64,000 nucleotides of DNA from Lineus longissimus (lineage: Eukaryota; Nemertea; Pilidiophora; Heteronemertea; Lineidae): the NCBI RefSeq assembly GCF_910592395.1, contig NC_088314.1, forward strand, positions 2,294,001 to 2,358,000. The letters run 5' to 3'. The notes under the pieces are model-generated. The model saw nothing but the letters and a program-made list of their open reading frames with translations. It was not told the origin of the DNA and did no database searches. Position numbers and translations under genes: made by a program. Position 1 is the stretch's first letter, and the number at the start of each line of letters is the position of its first letter. Shown in pieces: positions 36,801 to 49,400 of this stretch.

Positions 36801-39011
36801 CGGGTGCTATAGCATTCCGCGAAGTTACTATTTATAGCTCACATAGTCATTTGCATAAGATATTGATGACGTTTTAGTCACGTGACAGTCGGACAGCGAC
36901 ACTTATTTCTACGCATTTGAGCTTATTTCAAAGTCAATTATCTTTGACCCTGCATTGTTTTTACCATGAATGATACCATAGAGTCAGAGAGAGAAATATT
37001 CAGAACAATTATGTAGTATTTCCAACACTTAGACATGTGCCAGATTGAATCTAACTGCCCTAGTTAGAAAGCCTGAATCAATAACGAAACCGCCTGTTTG
37101 TCCGACATTGCCTGTAATTCAGAGATGGGGAAATAGAGGGCAGCAGCTGCAGTGACGTCATCTTCGCGTAATGCTATTGTGACGGTGACATATAGTGCAT
37201 TGTATTATAATTGGCTATTTATACTCAATGAACAGTGTTATTTAAATGCTATTGTATGCACAGGTCATCACAGTCATTGGCTAAAGATATGTAAGCCACA
37301 CCAGCGGGTATTTCTAATGTTTTGTTTTTTTAGTCAATGTTCCAGGGCGGTAATACCATTGCAGATTGTGCATGACTAGTCACAATTTAGGCGGGACCAG
37401 AGCCCACTTAGTCCTACTGATAAATGTATGGTCCTACTAGTACATAAATGATAGGCTACCGGTGTTCACGTGGACATCCCGTAAATCCAGGCCGACGGTC
37501 AACCTATATACAACAGCTGTTCTTGGAAGTTGGTAGATCATGCTGTTAGTAGTGCTATATAGTCGACATAACGAATCATCTCCAAATTGCTTGAAGCCTT
37601 GAAAGATTTTGTTTTACCTGGCAAAACCTCGCCAAAACTCTGTCTGTTACAAACTTTCTGGCAACATCATCCAAAATAGATTGTTTTTTTGACATGGTTT
37701 TTCGTCGTTCAGATTGGAGGGGTTCAGTGAGGGATGAAACAACTCCATCTCTCATGGCTTCAAGCAATTTTTAAAGGTTTTCCCTCAAGGGATCCAAACA
37801 AATTAAAAGTCAACTTTAGAAAATTTTATTCAATATCTTAGATATCATACAATACACGTTCATGCACGCTCTTCGAATAGAAGATACATATAACAGTTTC
37901 CTTCACTTTGATGAAAACACGATGATGACACACACATCTCGCATTAAAGGGGCATTTCCAATGCAGGGCCAATTCAAAAGTTAGCCCATACTTGATTGAG
38001 ATTCCCTTTAAAACTAGATTTGTCATTATTTCTCCAGTAAAAGATATTTTTTAACTCAACTTAAGTGAGGGAATACCTTTCGTCTCTTAATGCTGCCACT
38101 AGAATGCATACATATGCGCGTATACATGCAACATGATGCGAATGATTTCAGCACGTCCCTGCAATGTTTGGTTGACAACGTTTTCTTCAAGTTAGCAGTA
38201 ACTGCTAGCGCTGCTAAAATGCACATCGTATAAGCATGCAACAATGCTAAAAACCGACAAGGTGAATACGTGTACAACTTGCATGCAAATGCAAAAACCA
38301 TTCGTCATGAAGCTAAAATACTTGTATACCTAAAATCGCATTTGGCGAAAGGAAAATGCCCTTCAAATTGAGGTCAATACGCTGCTTAATATCAAATTAG
38401 TCTCAAACATACGCAAAACCACGTAACTATGAAGATGCTATGAGTGAAATCTTACTGAGAGATTCCTATTACGTTGTGTGTACTAATGTTTAGAGGTGTA
38501 GCCCTGAAAATCTGGATGAACATAGTAAACAATACAGTCCTGCAGATTTCTCTGTTACTTACAAAATGTTCAAAATGGAGGTAGAGATCATGTCCGGCAG
38601 ATTAAATAAATTTGTATAATTTTAACAATATAATTAAAGAATGAAAACGTGAAGGAAGAGCCATGGATATGCGACTATATCATTTCACAGAATAACGGCT
38701 ACACACGTATACCGGGTACATGTTGGTACAGCAGGAACCAGCCTATGTGCTGTACTCTTTTACCTGATGTACTCATTTTAAGACCAACCGTATTGTTCAA
38801 TGACTGTTTTTTCCACACCGGTACTCATTATAAATTGTTGCTGAGATCTTTGAAAGTGGCGCTACAGATATACATACGCCTTCAAGACTGCGTTTTTTTT
38901 CAAGAACGCAAATGTACCTTTCCTAATCAAACTAGTCGCCAACTGGGCAACCAAGTCATGATGTGGCACTGTTGGCGATACTTGATCCCAATCGCCAAAA
39001 ATAAGTTCCAT
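33815..39011. other. Spacer between the two cytokine-like genes
   Basis: No confident gene in 5.2 kb. It should contain the promoter of the first cytokine-like gene; I see no clear TATA box within 100 bases of its ATG. A CAG acceptor-like site just before that ATG (33,848) suggests a spliced leader. Several short minus-strand frames (34,294-34,506; 34,640-34,822; 35,029-35,247) are AT-rich and unlike known families. A more exon-like minus frame at 37,621-37,767 is listed separately. Confidence 0.45.
37621..37767 (-). CDS. Possible exon or decayed paralogue exon between cytokine-like genes
   Basis: A minus-strand frame from an ATG-rich start to a CAG/GTAAAA donor in phase 0 ends with ILDDVARKFVTDRVLARFCQ. 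This predicted helix ends at a phase-0 donor, as exon 2 does in both neighbouring cytokine-like genes, and shows VARK where they have IAR or KAK. There is no signal peptide before it, no Trp at the key place and no following exon that I recognise. It is either a decayed third copy or chance. Confidence 0.2.
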
Positions 39012-42000
39012 TTATTCTCCAATGTTAAACCTGCCTTCAACTGATGAGCAGAGTTGGATGTAGTCTCTAATGATAATATAGGATTGGTTGTCCCGCATGC
39101 TTTTCTCATCATAGTGATCAAACTCGATGTTGTCAATGTTGTCCAACTTCAGGTCGTGTTCATCCATGTAGACCTTGAGAACTTCCCTGATGATCTTATG
39201 CTGTTCTATCGTTGAGTACAACGCGTTCTGCATTTCTGGATCATGGTTGTAGTCGGTCTCCTCCTTGATGATGTGTTTCAGAAATTCGTAGGTTTTGGCA
39301 AAGGCTCCGCTGATGTCAACAACAGCTTCATTGAGCTGAAAGTATGTATAAACTGAATGTAGGAACATAGATCGACGAAAACGTGTGAAGACTCGTAGCA
39401 GGTATATACATGTACTATAGTACAAGGTAGTTTGATTTATCGAATCTGATGACATATGGATCGGCCTGTCATGTTTCACAAATGGAATTGCTGTTCAAAG
39501 ATTGTCAAAAAGTGAAACTTCTGACACTATTTTTGCTACTTATAGAAGCACTGTAAGAAAAAATAATGTTATCAGCTGAACCGTTATCTCTTATCTCAAT
39601 TTGTTAATAAATTGAAGGATGAACTACCACTACACATTCCTAGTTGACGCTTTTGTTTTCAGCCACACGATCCGAGAAAGCGTTGTAGAGCACAGGTGGT
39701 TTACCGGATAAGCGAGGGGGTCATTTTCAAAGGAGGTCATTGACACGGTGGAGGAAAAGGAGACCCGAACATACCTGGTCTCTTTCGATTGCTGCAATCG
39801 TTTTATTGGCGAGGTCGAATGGCATTCCTTCAATGTGATACGGTGCAAGGTCCAAGACGCTCTGCCTGTCTGACCCTAACCTGTGTTCAAACTGAAAGAA
39901 AACCGAAAAGAACATTTTAAACAGATAATTGGCTATGAATTTTAAAAATGTTTCGTTGAGGTCGACGTTATCAAGATTGTCAAGACAGTAGAACAATGGG
40001 AATTTCGGCCTACTAGGTGCGAGCGGGCTGCTTTGTTCAAAGACACTAGAACGTGTAGTAGGCCAGGCCTGAATTCTTTTAACTGCGTAAGGGGCAAATC
40101 AACTCAAAGATAATATGTTGTGCTCGATAAGTTAAAATTTGTTGACTAACCTGTCGATTATTAACAATCTGTGCTGCATTCTTGGCACATTTCGCTTTCC
40201 ATGCTATCAATTCTGATATCTTGTTGGCCTGTCTCGATTCAGCGCTTGGCATGGTGATGACGATTAAGCACGTTACCAGAAGACTTGCTGCAAATCAAAG
40301 GAATTGATTCAACAAAGGTCTCACTTATGATCAGTACTTATATTCCCTGGGCCAATGATCTAGTTCTGAGAATGATTTTCGAGACTTTTGTAGAACAGGG
40401 TCTATGCCTGACCCACTTAAGGTTAATACTGTAGTCATAAAAGCTGACTTTGGTTAGCCCTATTGATATGCCTTAAATTGATATGAATATGAGCGAGATT
40501 ACCGGGTATCTCTTTTTCTGGGATACGCGAACTACATGTACATGAACATGTAAAATAGAAAAACAATGATTTCATTAATGGCAGTATTTGGCCCACACAG
40601 TTAATTGAGTACATGTATCATAATTGATTCTCGTAGTGTGCCACAGAAGAGGCGGTCCTTTCCCACGGCAGTTGCATTCTTTTCTGTCACTTTGCTACTG
40701 CAAGAGAAGTTGGGCTAACATGCGGCTTCATTAATGTCCAATGCTGTCAATCGTCATCCCCAAGATGCCCAAGGTGACTTGACATCGCCTCAGCTCATGA
40801 TCTGCCGTCGAAGAAGACTGGAATGTCAGACTGAAGCCCTTTTCACCAGACTCTTGAAAATAAAGGCTTTTGAGCTTTTTGAAAAACCTTCTTGGTCCGT
40901 CCCGCTATTGTTCGAACATTTTGAACAGGCTTTTCACCGACTTGGGTCAAGTCACACAACTTGACTTTGATAAAAATCAAAATAAACTCTTCAAATTATA
41001 ACACATCAACATTCTTTGAGAAACTAAATCGATGATCAATTTTATGTGTTGTACTCACTAGTTTAGAGACAATAATCACTCATTCAAAGATGGCACGAAT
41101 TTGGATCCTGTTGGAGATTCTTTTTTAGATTATGAAAAACGAACGTATTGCTTGCTCCAAGATGTCTAATTTGCTAATGCATGGCAGGAAACTGAGTTTA
41201 AATGCCAGAAGCATTGCACGTGACCACTCCAACGGTTTTCCCGCCCCTAAACTCCATTATGATAATTTAGGAAATATATCACTCGAAAAGGCCTAGATTC
41301 CATTTCCCCTGATTGTTCGACTATCATGTTCACGTTGTCGTACATGTAGTATCGAAAACGATACTAGAACAAACAGTTGAGTGTTTACTACTATTTATTT
41401 GGTTGTTTTATTTAAGGCCATCACTGGGTTACGTGTATTAATGACCTCATCTAACCACTTAATGATAATGGTGAATGCTTTTCACACACGCTCGTGATCA
41501 GTTTCAATTGCCGAACCACTATGAATTACACCAGAATTAATCAACAGCCTGTGGAAACTGCATGGTTTCCCGCATTCGCCGCCCAATCACGCTATATTTC
41601 TTTTGTTGCAGGGTGTCGCGTCATAACCATTTCGGTAATTAGGCGATAGTCCATTTATCCTGTCTATTGGCATGACAGAAACAAAACCAAACTATTGATA
41701 TATACCGAAGCTTTCTTTAAATTATTTCATTGCAGGTGGATTTGCTTGAAATATCTATCACATTGTTTTGAGATAAGGGGCATGATTTATGAATGAGTTA
41801 AATTATCTAATAGGATTATAATTCGAGAAAGTAGGCTTGTCCGTGTCTTAAGACAGCAAGGTCGCAAGGTAACATTACTTGCCCAATAACTATTAAAATA
41901 TAATTTACCAACGTTGCACATGTGGTATTTCCCATATTAGCTCAAAAACATCTGTAAAAACCCTTGGTAATATTTCGGCAGATGATTTAGGGAAACAAAA

Positions 42001-43842
42001 CATAAGCCTACCTTTAGGTTTATTCTAATTAAATTTGTATTTAACTTCTAGGGTTCTTTTGATTATGTTTGTAATTTCACCACCATGTCTCGGCCTACTC
42101 TGGTTGAAACCATTGTGAGGCGACTTCAAATGACACAACACTCAATAAGGGCCGGTGTAATGTTTTTGAGTGTTTCTGTTTTTGAGTGTTTCCCCTCATT
42201 GTTTGGGAACGCTCAAAAATAGATTGACTAGTTTTTCTGTGTATCCCCCCTATTGAAAAGTCATGGTCTCTCTAGCTGCCTGTTGTTTGGAAACACTGAA
42301 ACATGGGGAACAACCACAGATGTTACACCGGCAAACAAATCAGTCACTCACGGTCATGATAAACTGACATCTTAAGTGGCTTTTCAAGTTGTGTTATATC
42401 AAATGAGACTCATCTACGCGTGCCAATAACGATTGATTCGAAAAATCAAGTTCCTGTGTTGGGTGGTACAAGTTGGGATCGCGCCACTTATCCGTCAACG
42501 ACATTCTGGCTGACCATAAGTTTGAAGTACTGGCTGGGAGAAATGACCCAGTTCCCCGGTCCGGTCGGCCCGTCTGGGCAACGATGGTCGCCTAGTTTGT
42601 TTAACTCTTGAACAACAGTTGCAGAGTCATTCATTCCTGACCCTCAGACTTAAGTTAGCAACAATATTTTAGATACGAGTGATGGTGTGTTGGGGTGATT
42701 GCGAACTGAAATATGAAGGGAGATATGTGATCAGGCTATCCTTCTCGAAGAAGGGCATATTGCTAAGGCCAAGGTATTTTTAGTTTCCACATCAGCATCA
42801 TGACAAATGTGTGTTGTTGGGTTCGATTCCAAGTCGGGCCAAACCGCGGTTCTTGCCTGCACCGATCCATTCTGACAGAATAGAGGCCCCCTAGGACAGC
42901 TGTTACCACCTGGGTGAGTACAATATTAGAAATCGCTAGAAACCCTCAGATGGCCCGACCAATCGCTCCCTACCTTCATCCCAGCGTAATCCCATTTTGA
43001 AGTCACAATAGGCGTCTCTAAAAATTAAGTTGTTCTAAATCTCCACGACACTTCTCCTATAGTGCCTGCAGCCCTCAAGAGAAATCAATTTATATCTATT
43101 CTAAACAGTTTTTGTAACATATTTATGTAGAATCTGCAACAAAATTAGGGAATTCTGTGAATGAATCATATCAATTAGAATTAAGGAAAAGATAGATGAA
43201 AGCCCCCAAGTCATATACCAGAGATACCAGAGATGCCAGAGCTCCGGACTAGATAGTTTCGGAAGTAGTTTTGTTGGTTTCGAAATAATTATGGATAAAT
43301 GGGGTCTTTTCACACCCGCTTATCTACATAAAGTTTGCAAGCCAGTGATTTAGACTGTTTTCATAGCTAGCTTCCTGGTAACCAATAGTTAATGTAACAA
43401 ATGTATTTCAAATTAGATAGAAACGTCTTATCATTATTGTTGTTGTTGTTCATTTTTATCATTATTCTTCAAACCTCTGGACCAATTAGCGCATGATGGA
43501 TTATGTAGCTGTGAGGGCGGAATGTAATGTACCTATACATCATAGTCTACTACCACGGATTCAAGACTTCATTTCTTTCAATTCCGATATAAAAATACAA
43601 TCATTAGTAGAATATGTTTAAAAAATGAGAAAAGGGTGGCATTGTTTATTGTTTCACTTGGCCATCTTAGCTAGTTTTCGGATTGTGGTGCTCAGACCGG
43701 AGTGATAGAAACGGTGGCTAGACGAATTCATCGACGATGTCTGGAGCCTGCATTGTGCGCATGCGTGAACTGAGCTTTGGAGCCGATGCCTTTCGAGTCT
43801 ACAAGAAAGCATTTACCGATATTCCTTACCTTTGATGTCCAT
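39012..43842 (-). CDS. Cytokine-like secreted helical protein, 196 residues (gene 2 of tandem pair)
   Basis: Four exons: 43830-43842 (only MDIK plus one base), 40151-40287, 39775-39891, 39012-39335; phases 1, 0, 0; 591 coding bases including stop. The signal peptide is MDIKASLLVTCLIVITMPSA. Predicted helices: A about 25-50, B about 75-114, C about 120-149, D about 167-192, with a GMP motif (72-74) in the A-B loop. Exon 2 ends LIAWKAKCAKNAAQIVNNRQ: Trp 34 stands 17 residues from the junction, as in gene 1. GMP begins 22 residues after the junction, exactly as GLP does in gene 1. CNTF also has GMP in this loop, by recall. An ultra-short first exon that splits the signal peptide in phase 1 is also typical of IL-6/LIF-type genes. 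Mature length (about 176) suits a long-chain cytokine. The protein is acidic where gene 1 is basic. The exon model is firm (TATA box, splice sites); the family is inferred. Confidence 0.75.
42151..42332. mobile_element. Short TIR element (GCCGGTGTA family)
   Basis: Begins GCCGGTGTAA and ends TTACACCGGC, 182 bases, inside intron 1 of cytokine-like gene 2. The arms also share GTTTC/GAAAC blocks (GAGTGTTTC, GGAAACACT). A fragment of the same family lies near 52,568-52,625 (AGTGTAACGACTTGGAGTG, CCCCTTGTTGTTTG). It is non-autonomous. Confidence 0.65.
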
Positions 43843-43940
43843 GGTTGTCTCGCGTTTGAAGTGTCTTTTATTGTAAAAGGGCAGATCGGCGAATATCGAC
43901 TGCAGATTTGCTGTTTCATAATGATTTACTGAATGAGGGA

Positions 43941-43949
43941 CTTTATATA
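43941..43949 (-). promoter_or_regulatory. TATA box of cytokine-like gene 2
   Basis: TATATAAAG reads on the minus strand, preceded by GGGCC and followed by GTCCCTCATTCAG. Transcription would start about 30 bases on, near 43,915, giving a leader of about 72 bases before the ATG at 43,842. A TATA box suits an inducible gene. Confidence 0.6.
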
Positions 43950-46275
43950 GGCCCGAAGGGTTGTTGTTCGAAAACGCAATAGGGTTGCGAACCCGAAACA
44001 AAACTCACCCTGGATGCAGTATACTTCCTTCCTTAGATTCCCCTACGTCTATTTCCGCCCACAACTGTCAAAAATAGACCAAGTACTGTTTGAAACATAA
44101 TATTTGTCAATAAAGGCCAACACCGAGATGAAAATGATATCATCAAGATTATCTATTGGTTAAAGATGCTACTCTAAAAGTCCATTTCAGTAATCAAACG
44201 GCCAAAGGTGTGGGCGCTGAGATTTCCGACATGCGACACTGGAAGTGATCCGGGATGTTTTGCGGCCTACTGAGGAAGTCTTTGCTCTCGCCGTGACCAA
44301 ATCGAAACGAACTGCGTGATCTACATGACGGGCAATGTGCATTTAGCTTGGGAATCCGTACCTATCAATACGTACATATTTCCATTACTGTTCTCACATC
44401 AGCTGTATTTTAGCAACATTTCTAAGTTTGACATCAGTTCGAGAAGGCAGCAAAGTAACTTTTTTATAAACACTAGCAAAATATACATGTGTTTATTTAA
44501 CAGCAATCGGAGAAAGTTTATCATCAGTGCCAATATTTTTTAAATCGTGGGTCTGAAAAAGAGCGGATGTCCTTAATTGCGGCTTTCCACAATCAAACTC
44601 TGCAATATTTACATTGTTTAGTTTGCATTGGTATAGTCATGACTAGACATGGAATAATTCATGCAGCAATCAGCTTTTTGATAATGTAACCAAACGTTCA
44701 CTCTCAGGCCTATAGTAAACACTTTACTTGCAATGATACCAGTATTTTATGCTAACAATTGGTCATCCTGTTTAGGCTACTTATGTTCATTTTCGGTTCT
44801 AGAACACAATCCTTCAATACATGTACCTCGATCTCCAGTTGTCAATGAAATATCTCAGAAGGGGGGGGGGCATTTTAGCTTCGCCTTGAAAAATGAAACT
44901 ACGACTATAAAAGGCCTGTGTAGCCCATAGACTGCAGCCTTGGTGTTTGTTGTGATATTGCAAGGTAAGGAAAGGCAGACGACATGAATGTGAACGAAAT
45001 ATTATGTATCAATGTGTGTCTTTTCTTTAATCATTATCAATCATCGAATGAGTTGAGTTGCATTCTCTATTCTTGCTTGTAATTCCCTTTCTCACAAGTA
45101 GTCGATATATACCAAGTTCCCCTCATCCTGACAATGCCCAACAAGGACCCCCAAACAAGGTATTTTTATTCTTATTTTTATTCTAGCGTGTAAAAGTGGT
45201 TTGCAATAGCAAAAAGGCCTTCAAATGATAGCCGGAAACATAGAGGCAGAGTGATATTACTATTTCCTGATTAGCCCAAATTCGTTTATACTTCCTCAGA
45301 AATCTATTTTCAAAAGAAAGTAGGCCGAGGAAGTTGCATAGTTGCAAACTCTAGATTTCCCAGGAATATATTCCTTCCGCCGTCCATATCATGTGACATT
45401 CTATTGGTGATCTAGTCTTCCTATTGGTGCGAATATTTCGCCAACCAGTCAGTTACAGATGTGTTCACATAGCAAAAATAGTAGAGCGATAGTCCTAGCG
45501 CTTTAGCCATCATGCTTCGGCACCTTTTAGAATCAATGATCATGTTCGGCTATCGGTTAGAATTCGTCGGCAACCAATCAATTGATTCCACAGAAGACAT
45601 AGTGCTTACAAAATAGACCAAGTGTTATTTCCGATCCCCAGAGCCATTGTGCTTCATGTGATTATATGAGAATCCGTTGTACTCATTGGATCGATTCATA
45701 TTCATGCGTTACTTACATAATTATGAGAGGAAAGATGTTACGAGTTTAAGTTACACAAACTGAGTGTTTTATTTCATTGGGTATTAATCGAACTGTGATA
45801 ACATTTCTCAATGGGAATATCTTGGTCACGAAAACATGCTCTGTTGCGTGTAGTTGACAGCTGTTTACCAAATCCCTGATACGCAACTTTCGGCGGATAG
45901 CAGGAAGAACTCGCTCAACAACTTAAAAAACCTTGCATATGTCGGACTTGACTGAACCACTGAACAGATGCCTTTTCAAATCTGTTGGTCCAGTTGAGTT
46001 CGACCTTGGAGCTTCGGAGAGTCTGACTCGAGAGTCTGATATATGCAATGTTTAATCTGATATCTCGGACCAACATGTATAGAAAGGTATTATGTTGTGC
46101 CAACTTGGGAAGCGTGGTTAATCCGGAAAAAAGGATTGCATCCTGACCAAGGATGGGGCACCTTCGAAGTCGGTTCGACGGAATAAGCTATCTTAGTCGT
46201 AGAGGACTGGCAGAGGACCGGTAACCTCACCAGATATCTTACATACATAAATTGCGATACTTAGAGAATATTGAT
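43950..46275. other. Region between sGC and cytokine-like gene 2, no gene seen
   Basis: It holds the promoter region of the cytokine-like gene and the end of the guanylate cyclase transcript. I find no other exon. A run of 10 G lies at about 44,861-44,870. The region is AT-rich with scattered ACATGTA motifs. Confidence 0.5.
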
Positions 46276-46281
46276 TTTATT
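46276..46281 (-). terminator. Polyadenylation signal of the guanylate cyclase gene
   Basis: AATAAA on the minus strand about 190 bases after the guanylate cyclase stop codon, at a normal distance for a short 3' untranslated region. Confidence 0.55.
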
Positions 46282-46473
46282 CATACATTCATTATACTAA
46301 GTGTACAACAAGAAAAGAATGCTTTTTAACAAATGATTCTGGAGACATATTTATACATATACATGTAGAAACAAATATTTCCTCAATGAGTCAACGGGTG
46401 CAAGCGTGATATAATGAGTGTAATTCAATACTATAGGTGACCCTTAAGTGTAAATTGAACACGCGTTGCCCTG

Positions 46474-49400
46474 TCACAGAAGAGTACATGTTTCACTCTT
46501 TTGATATCTTCCCTCCTGCTGCTTTTTCTCGTCAACTGAAAAAGCATTGGCATTACTGTCACGTGTTTTAGCCGCATCGTTTTCACCAAGTCCATTTTGA
46601 ATAGAATTCTTATCACCAATTGCCTTGTTATCTGCAGTAATTTCTACTAAAAGTGTTTCTTCAGTTTGTTTCAGTGCAGTTGTACTGTCCTCAGTTTCTT
46701 TACCCTCATCAATTGGTGTTATTTTCCTGTTGATAGGTGAAAGTACGGGCCGGTTGAACTCCGTGAAGACCACACTCTCCCTCTTCGTCCGTGGCGTGCC
46801 CGGTGGCGGTAGTGGAACGCAGACATCGCCTTTTCCAAGCAGAAAGTATGTCGTCATCTTACCCTTGCCTTTCACTTCTATCTCACCTCTTTCTTCGAAG
46901 GAGAAGCCCTTACATCTAACACAGCTGAAAATAATAATTTTGCAAGGTAAAGATTTGTTGATTTAAATCACCAAGGACACTTTGTTTGACCAACGACAAA
47001 CGCAAAGAAATACTCCTTTGGTGTTACGAACTATGGACATTTAGTTTCAGCTTTTCCAGATTGAGGCGCTGAGTCCTCAAGTCAAAGGAGTATTAAATAG
47101 CCACATACCACATGTACATGTTTATGGAGACATGTACATGTTTATGTACGCACGTACGTGTTCATGTACATTCTAGAAGGAAGCCGGAAAATGAAGATTA
47201 TTTTCATTACCCTTCTCGTAACTTACCTATAGGTGGAAGAACTTAGATGAATTCTTCCTGGGATGCTGTGACTCTCCATCCGGGATGCCGTGTTCACTGT
47301 ATCGCCAAACAGACAATACCTTGGCATCTTCGCGCCCACTACACCCGCCACGACCGGGCCGGAATGGATACCCACACGGATCTGAAGAGTTGAAGGTAAC
47401 TAACTACTTAGGTTGCAAGTCACAAGCATATTTTAAGAATACACCTCTCGGGCATCTTCGCCTCAATCACACCCGCCTTGACAGGACATGAAACTGCAAA
47501 GGGGAAGAAAACACTTCACTTCACCTCAGGACCAAATTCTAGAATTGGTCGCTATCGAACTAATTGATGTATCATCAAGTCATACGGAAGTTTCTGCGTC
47601 CAGCTAACTGATCTGCGGCGGACATTTTAACAGGAAATAAGAAGGTACATGCTCTCGGGCAGTGAACGCTGGTTGTGCGAAATCCCTTTTAATTCTCTTA
47701 AGTAAAAAGTGTCTGGGCCAAATGCAAAAGTACCTGTAAAGGCAATCCACTTGCCGGCGACGTAACATGGCTTGCCTCTTCAATCATGTCCATTGCCATA
47801 TCTGCCACGCTTTCGGCATGGGAGTCGCTCACTTCAGGGACACCACCTACAACCATGTAAGCATCACCAATGGTTTCGACCTGAAGAACAAAAAGACGGA
47901 AACATTGCGGATCTGAGAGAAAGGTTAAGTCATCTTTGCGGCCTGACATTGCCACATTCATCGGACAAGGCCATGAGAGTCAGGTCAAGACGTACGAGTA
48001 ATACACCTTGACGTAGTTTATTTCGTTCAATCGCTAACAATCAAACTTCAGAAAACACAATTATGGCAAGGATCCTGTTATCACCAATAGAAACAATCGA
48101 CAGGTTTGGAAAGTCTTGTTTGAAGAGTTACGAAAGACGAAGTACAAAGTATGTTGAATGTGTATTTTGTAGACGGTTTTGTTTTGAAGATTTCTCCGAC
48201 TCCTCCTACACCTACATGTAAGTTTAAAAGATGTCTTGTAAATGATTTTATTAGCACATTGACTGGATGACATTGCGCCTTCGTACTTTGTACTTCGTCG
48301 CCGTACGGGTTGCGAACTTGCCTATAGATCGACAAGCCCACCCCTCTACCATAGGTGTACAGCATCTAGACCCTCAATGTATTGACATTGCTCAGCTTCC
48401 AGACAACGCAATGTATGGGCGGAGGCTACGGAGGCAATACCGCTGGAAGTTCAGTATGGTGTACAGCGGATCGGAGCCTATTTCAATGGGCTAGCCTGTC
48501 TATTGTATCGCCATCTCGCTTGCCATCTCGAGGCTTCCAAATATATCAAATTGTAAAACCTTCAATTGGCAGACCACGCAGCCAATAAACCCGTCAACTT
48601 CCATCCATGTCAACGCATACATCGATGAATAGCGACAGGAAATCCATGTAAAAACCATATATTAGGTCACCATTCCTTCTGGTGTTTGGTTGAGAATAGG
48701 ATATGGTACATTTGCATTTTCTATTACGTTTCTGCATGATTTAGGTAGGTCAATCATCGGTATAGTATCAAATAACATTGTTGGTTGCATGCTCGCATGT
48801 TAGACCGTGCCTAGGTTGTATTACCTTGTAAACATTATTGACGGTAGTTGCCTGGTCGAATCGTGAGTATAATGAGTTGAGCATGTTGACTACGTGGATT
48901 GGCGTACATGCAGCAGCTATGTTCGTGAACGTCACGATATCACTAAATAAGATTGTCACTTGGTCGAACTTTTCTGAAAGGCAATGGAGTGAAAAGTTAG
49001 CATTGATGGTAAACATGAACCAAAGTAGTGACACTATTCAGATCGTGGTCAGCTCGGTACCTTTTTCCTTCACAACTACTTGTTATACATGCTTCCCGAA
49101 ATTGGTGGCTTGCATTGGAACTAACTTTTTCCCCCTTGTTCGTCTTCAAAGGTATTCAAGTGTGTTGGTCAACCATGACTATCTCCTTTGTCCCTCCACC
49201 ATAAGGCCTAGTTTCCCCTTATGACATCACTATTTCGGACACTCGGCGCCCCATTTCTGGAAAGGTGTATAGTAACGTCTGTGGCGTGACCTGGTTCTCA
49301 CTCCCTTCAGGTATCACCGCTCTCACGAAGGGAGCTATTGAGAACCACTTGTCTCCTCTTGATGTTTAAGGCGAAAACCACAGACATGGAGACAACTCCG

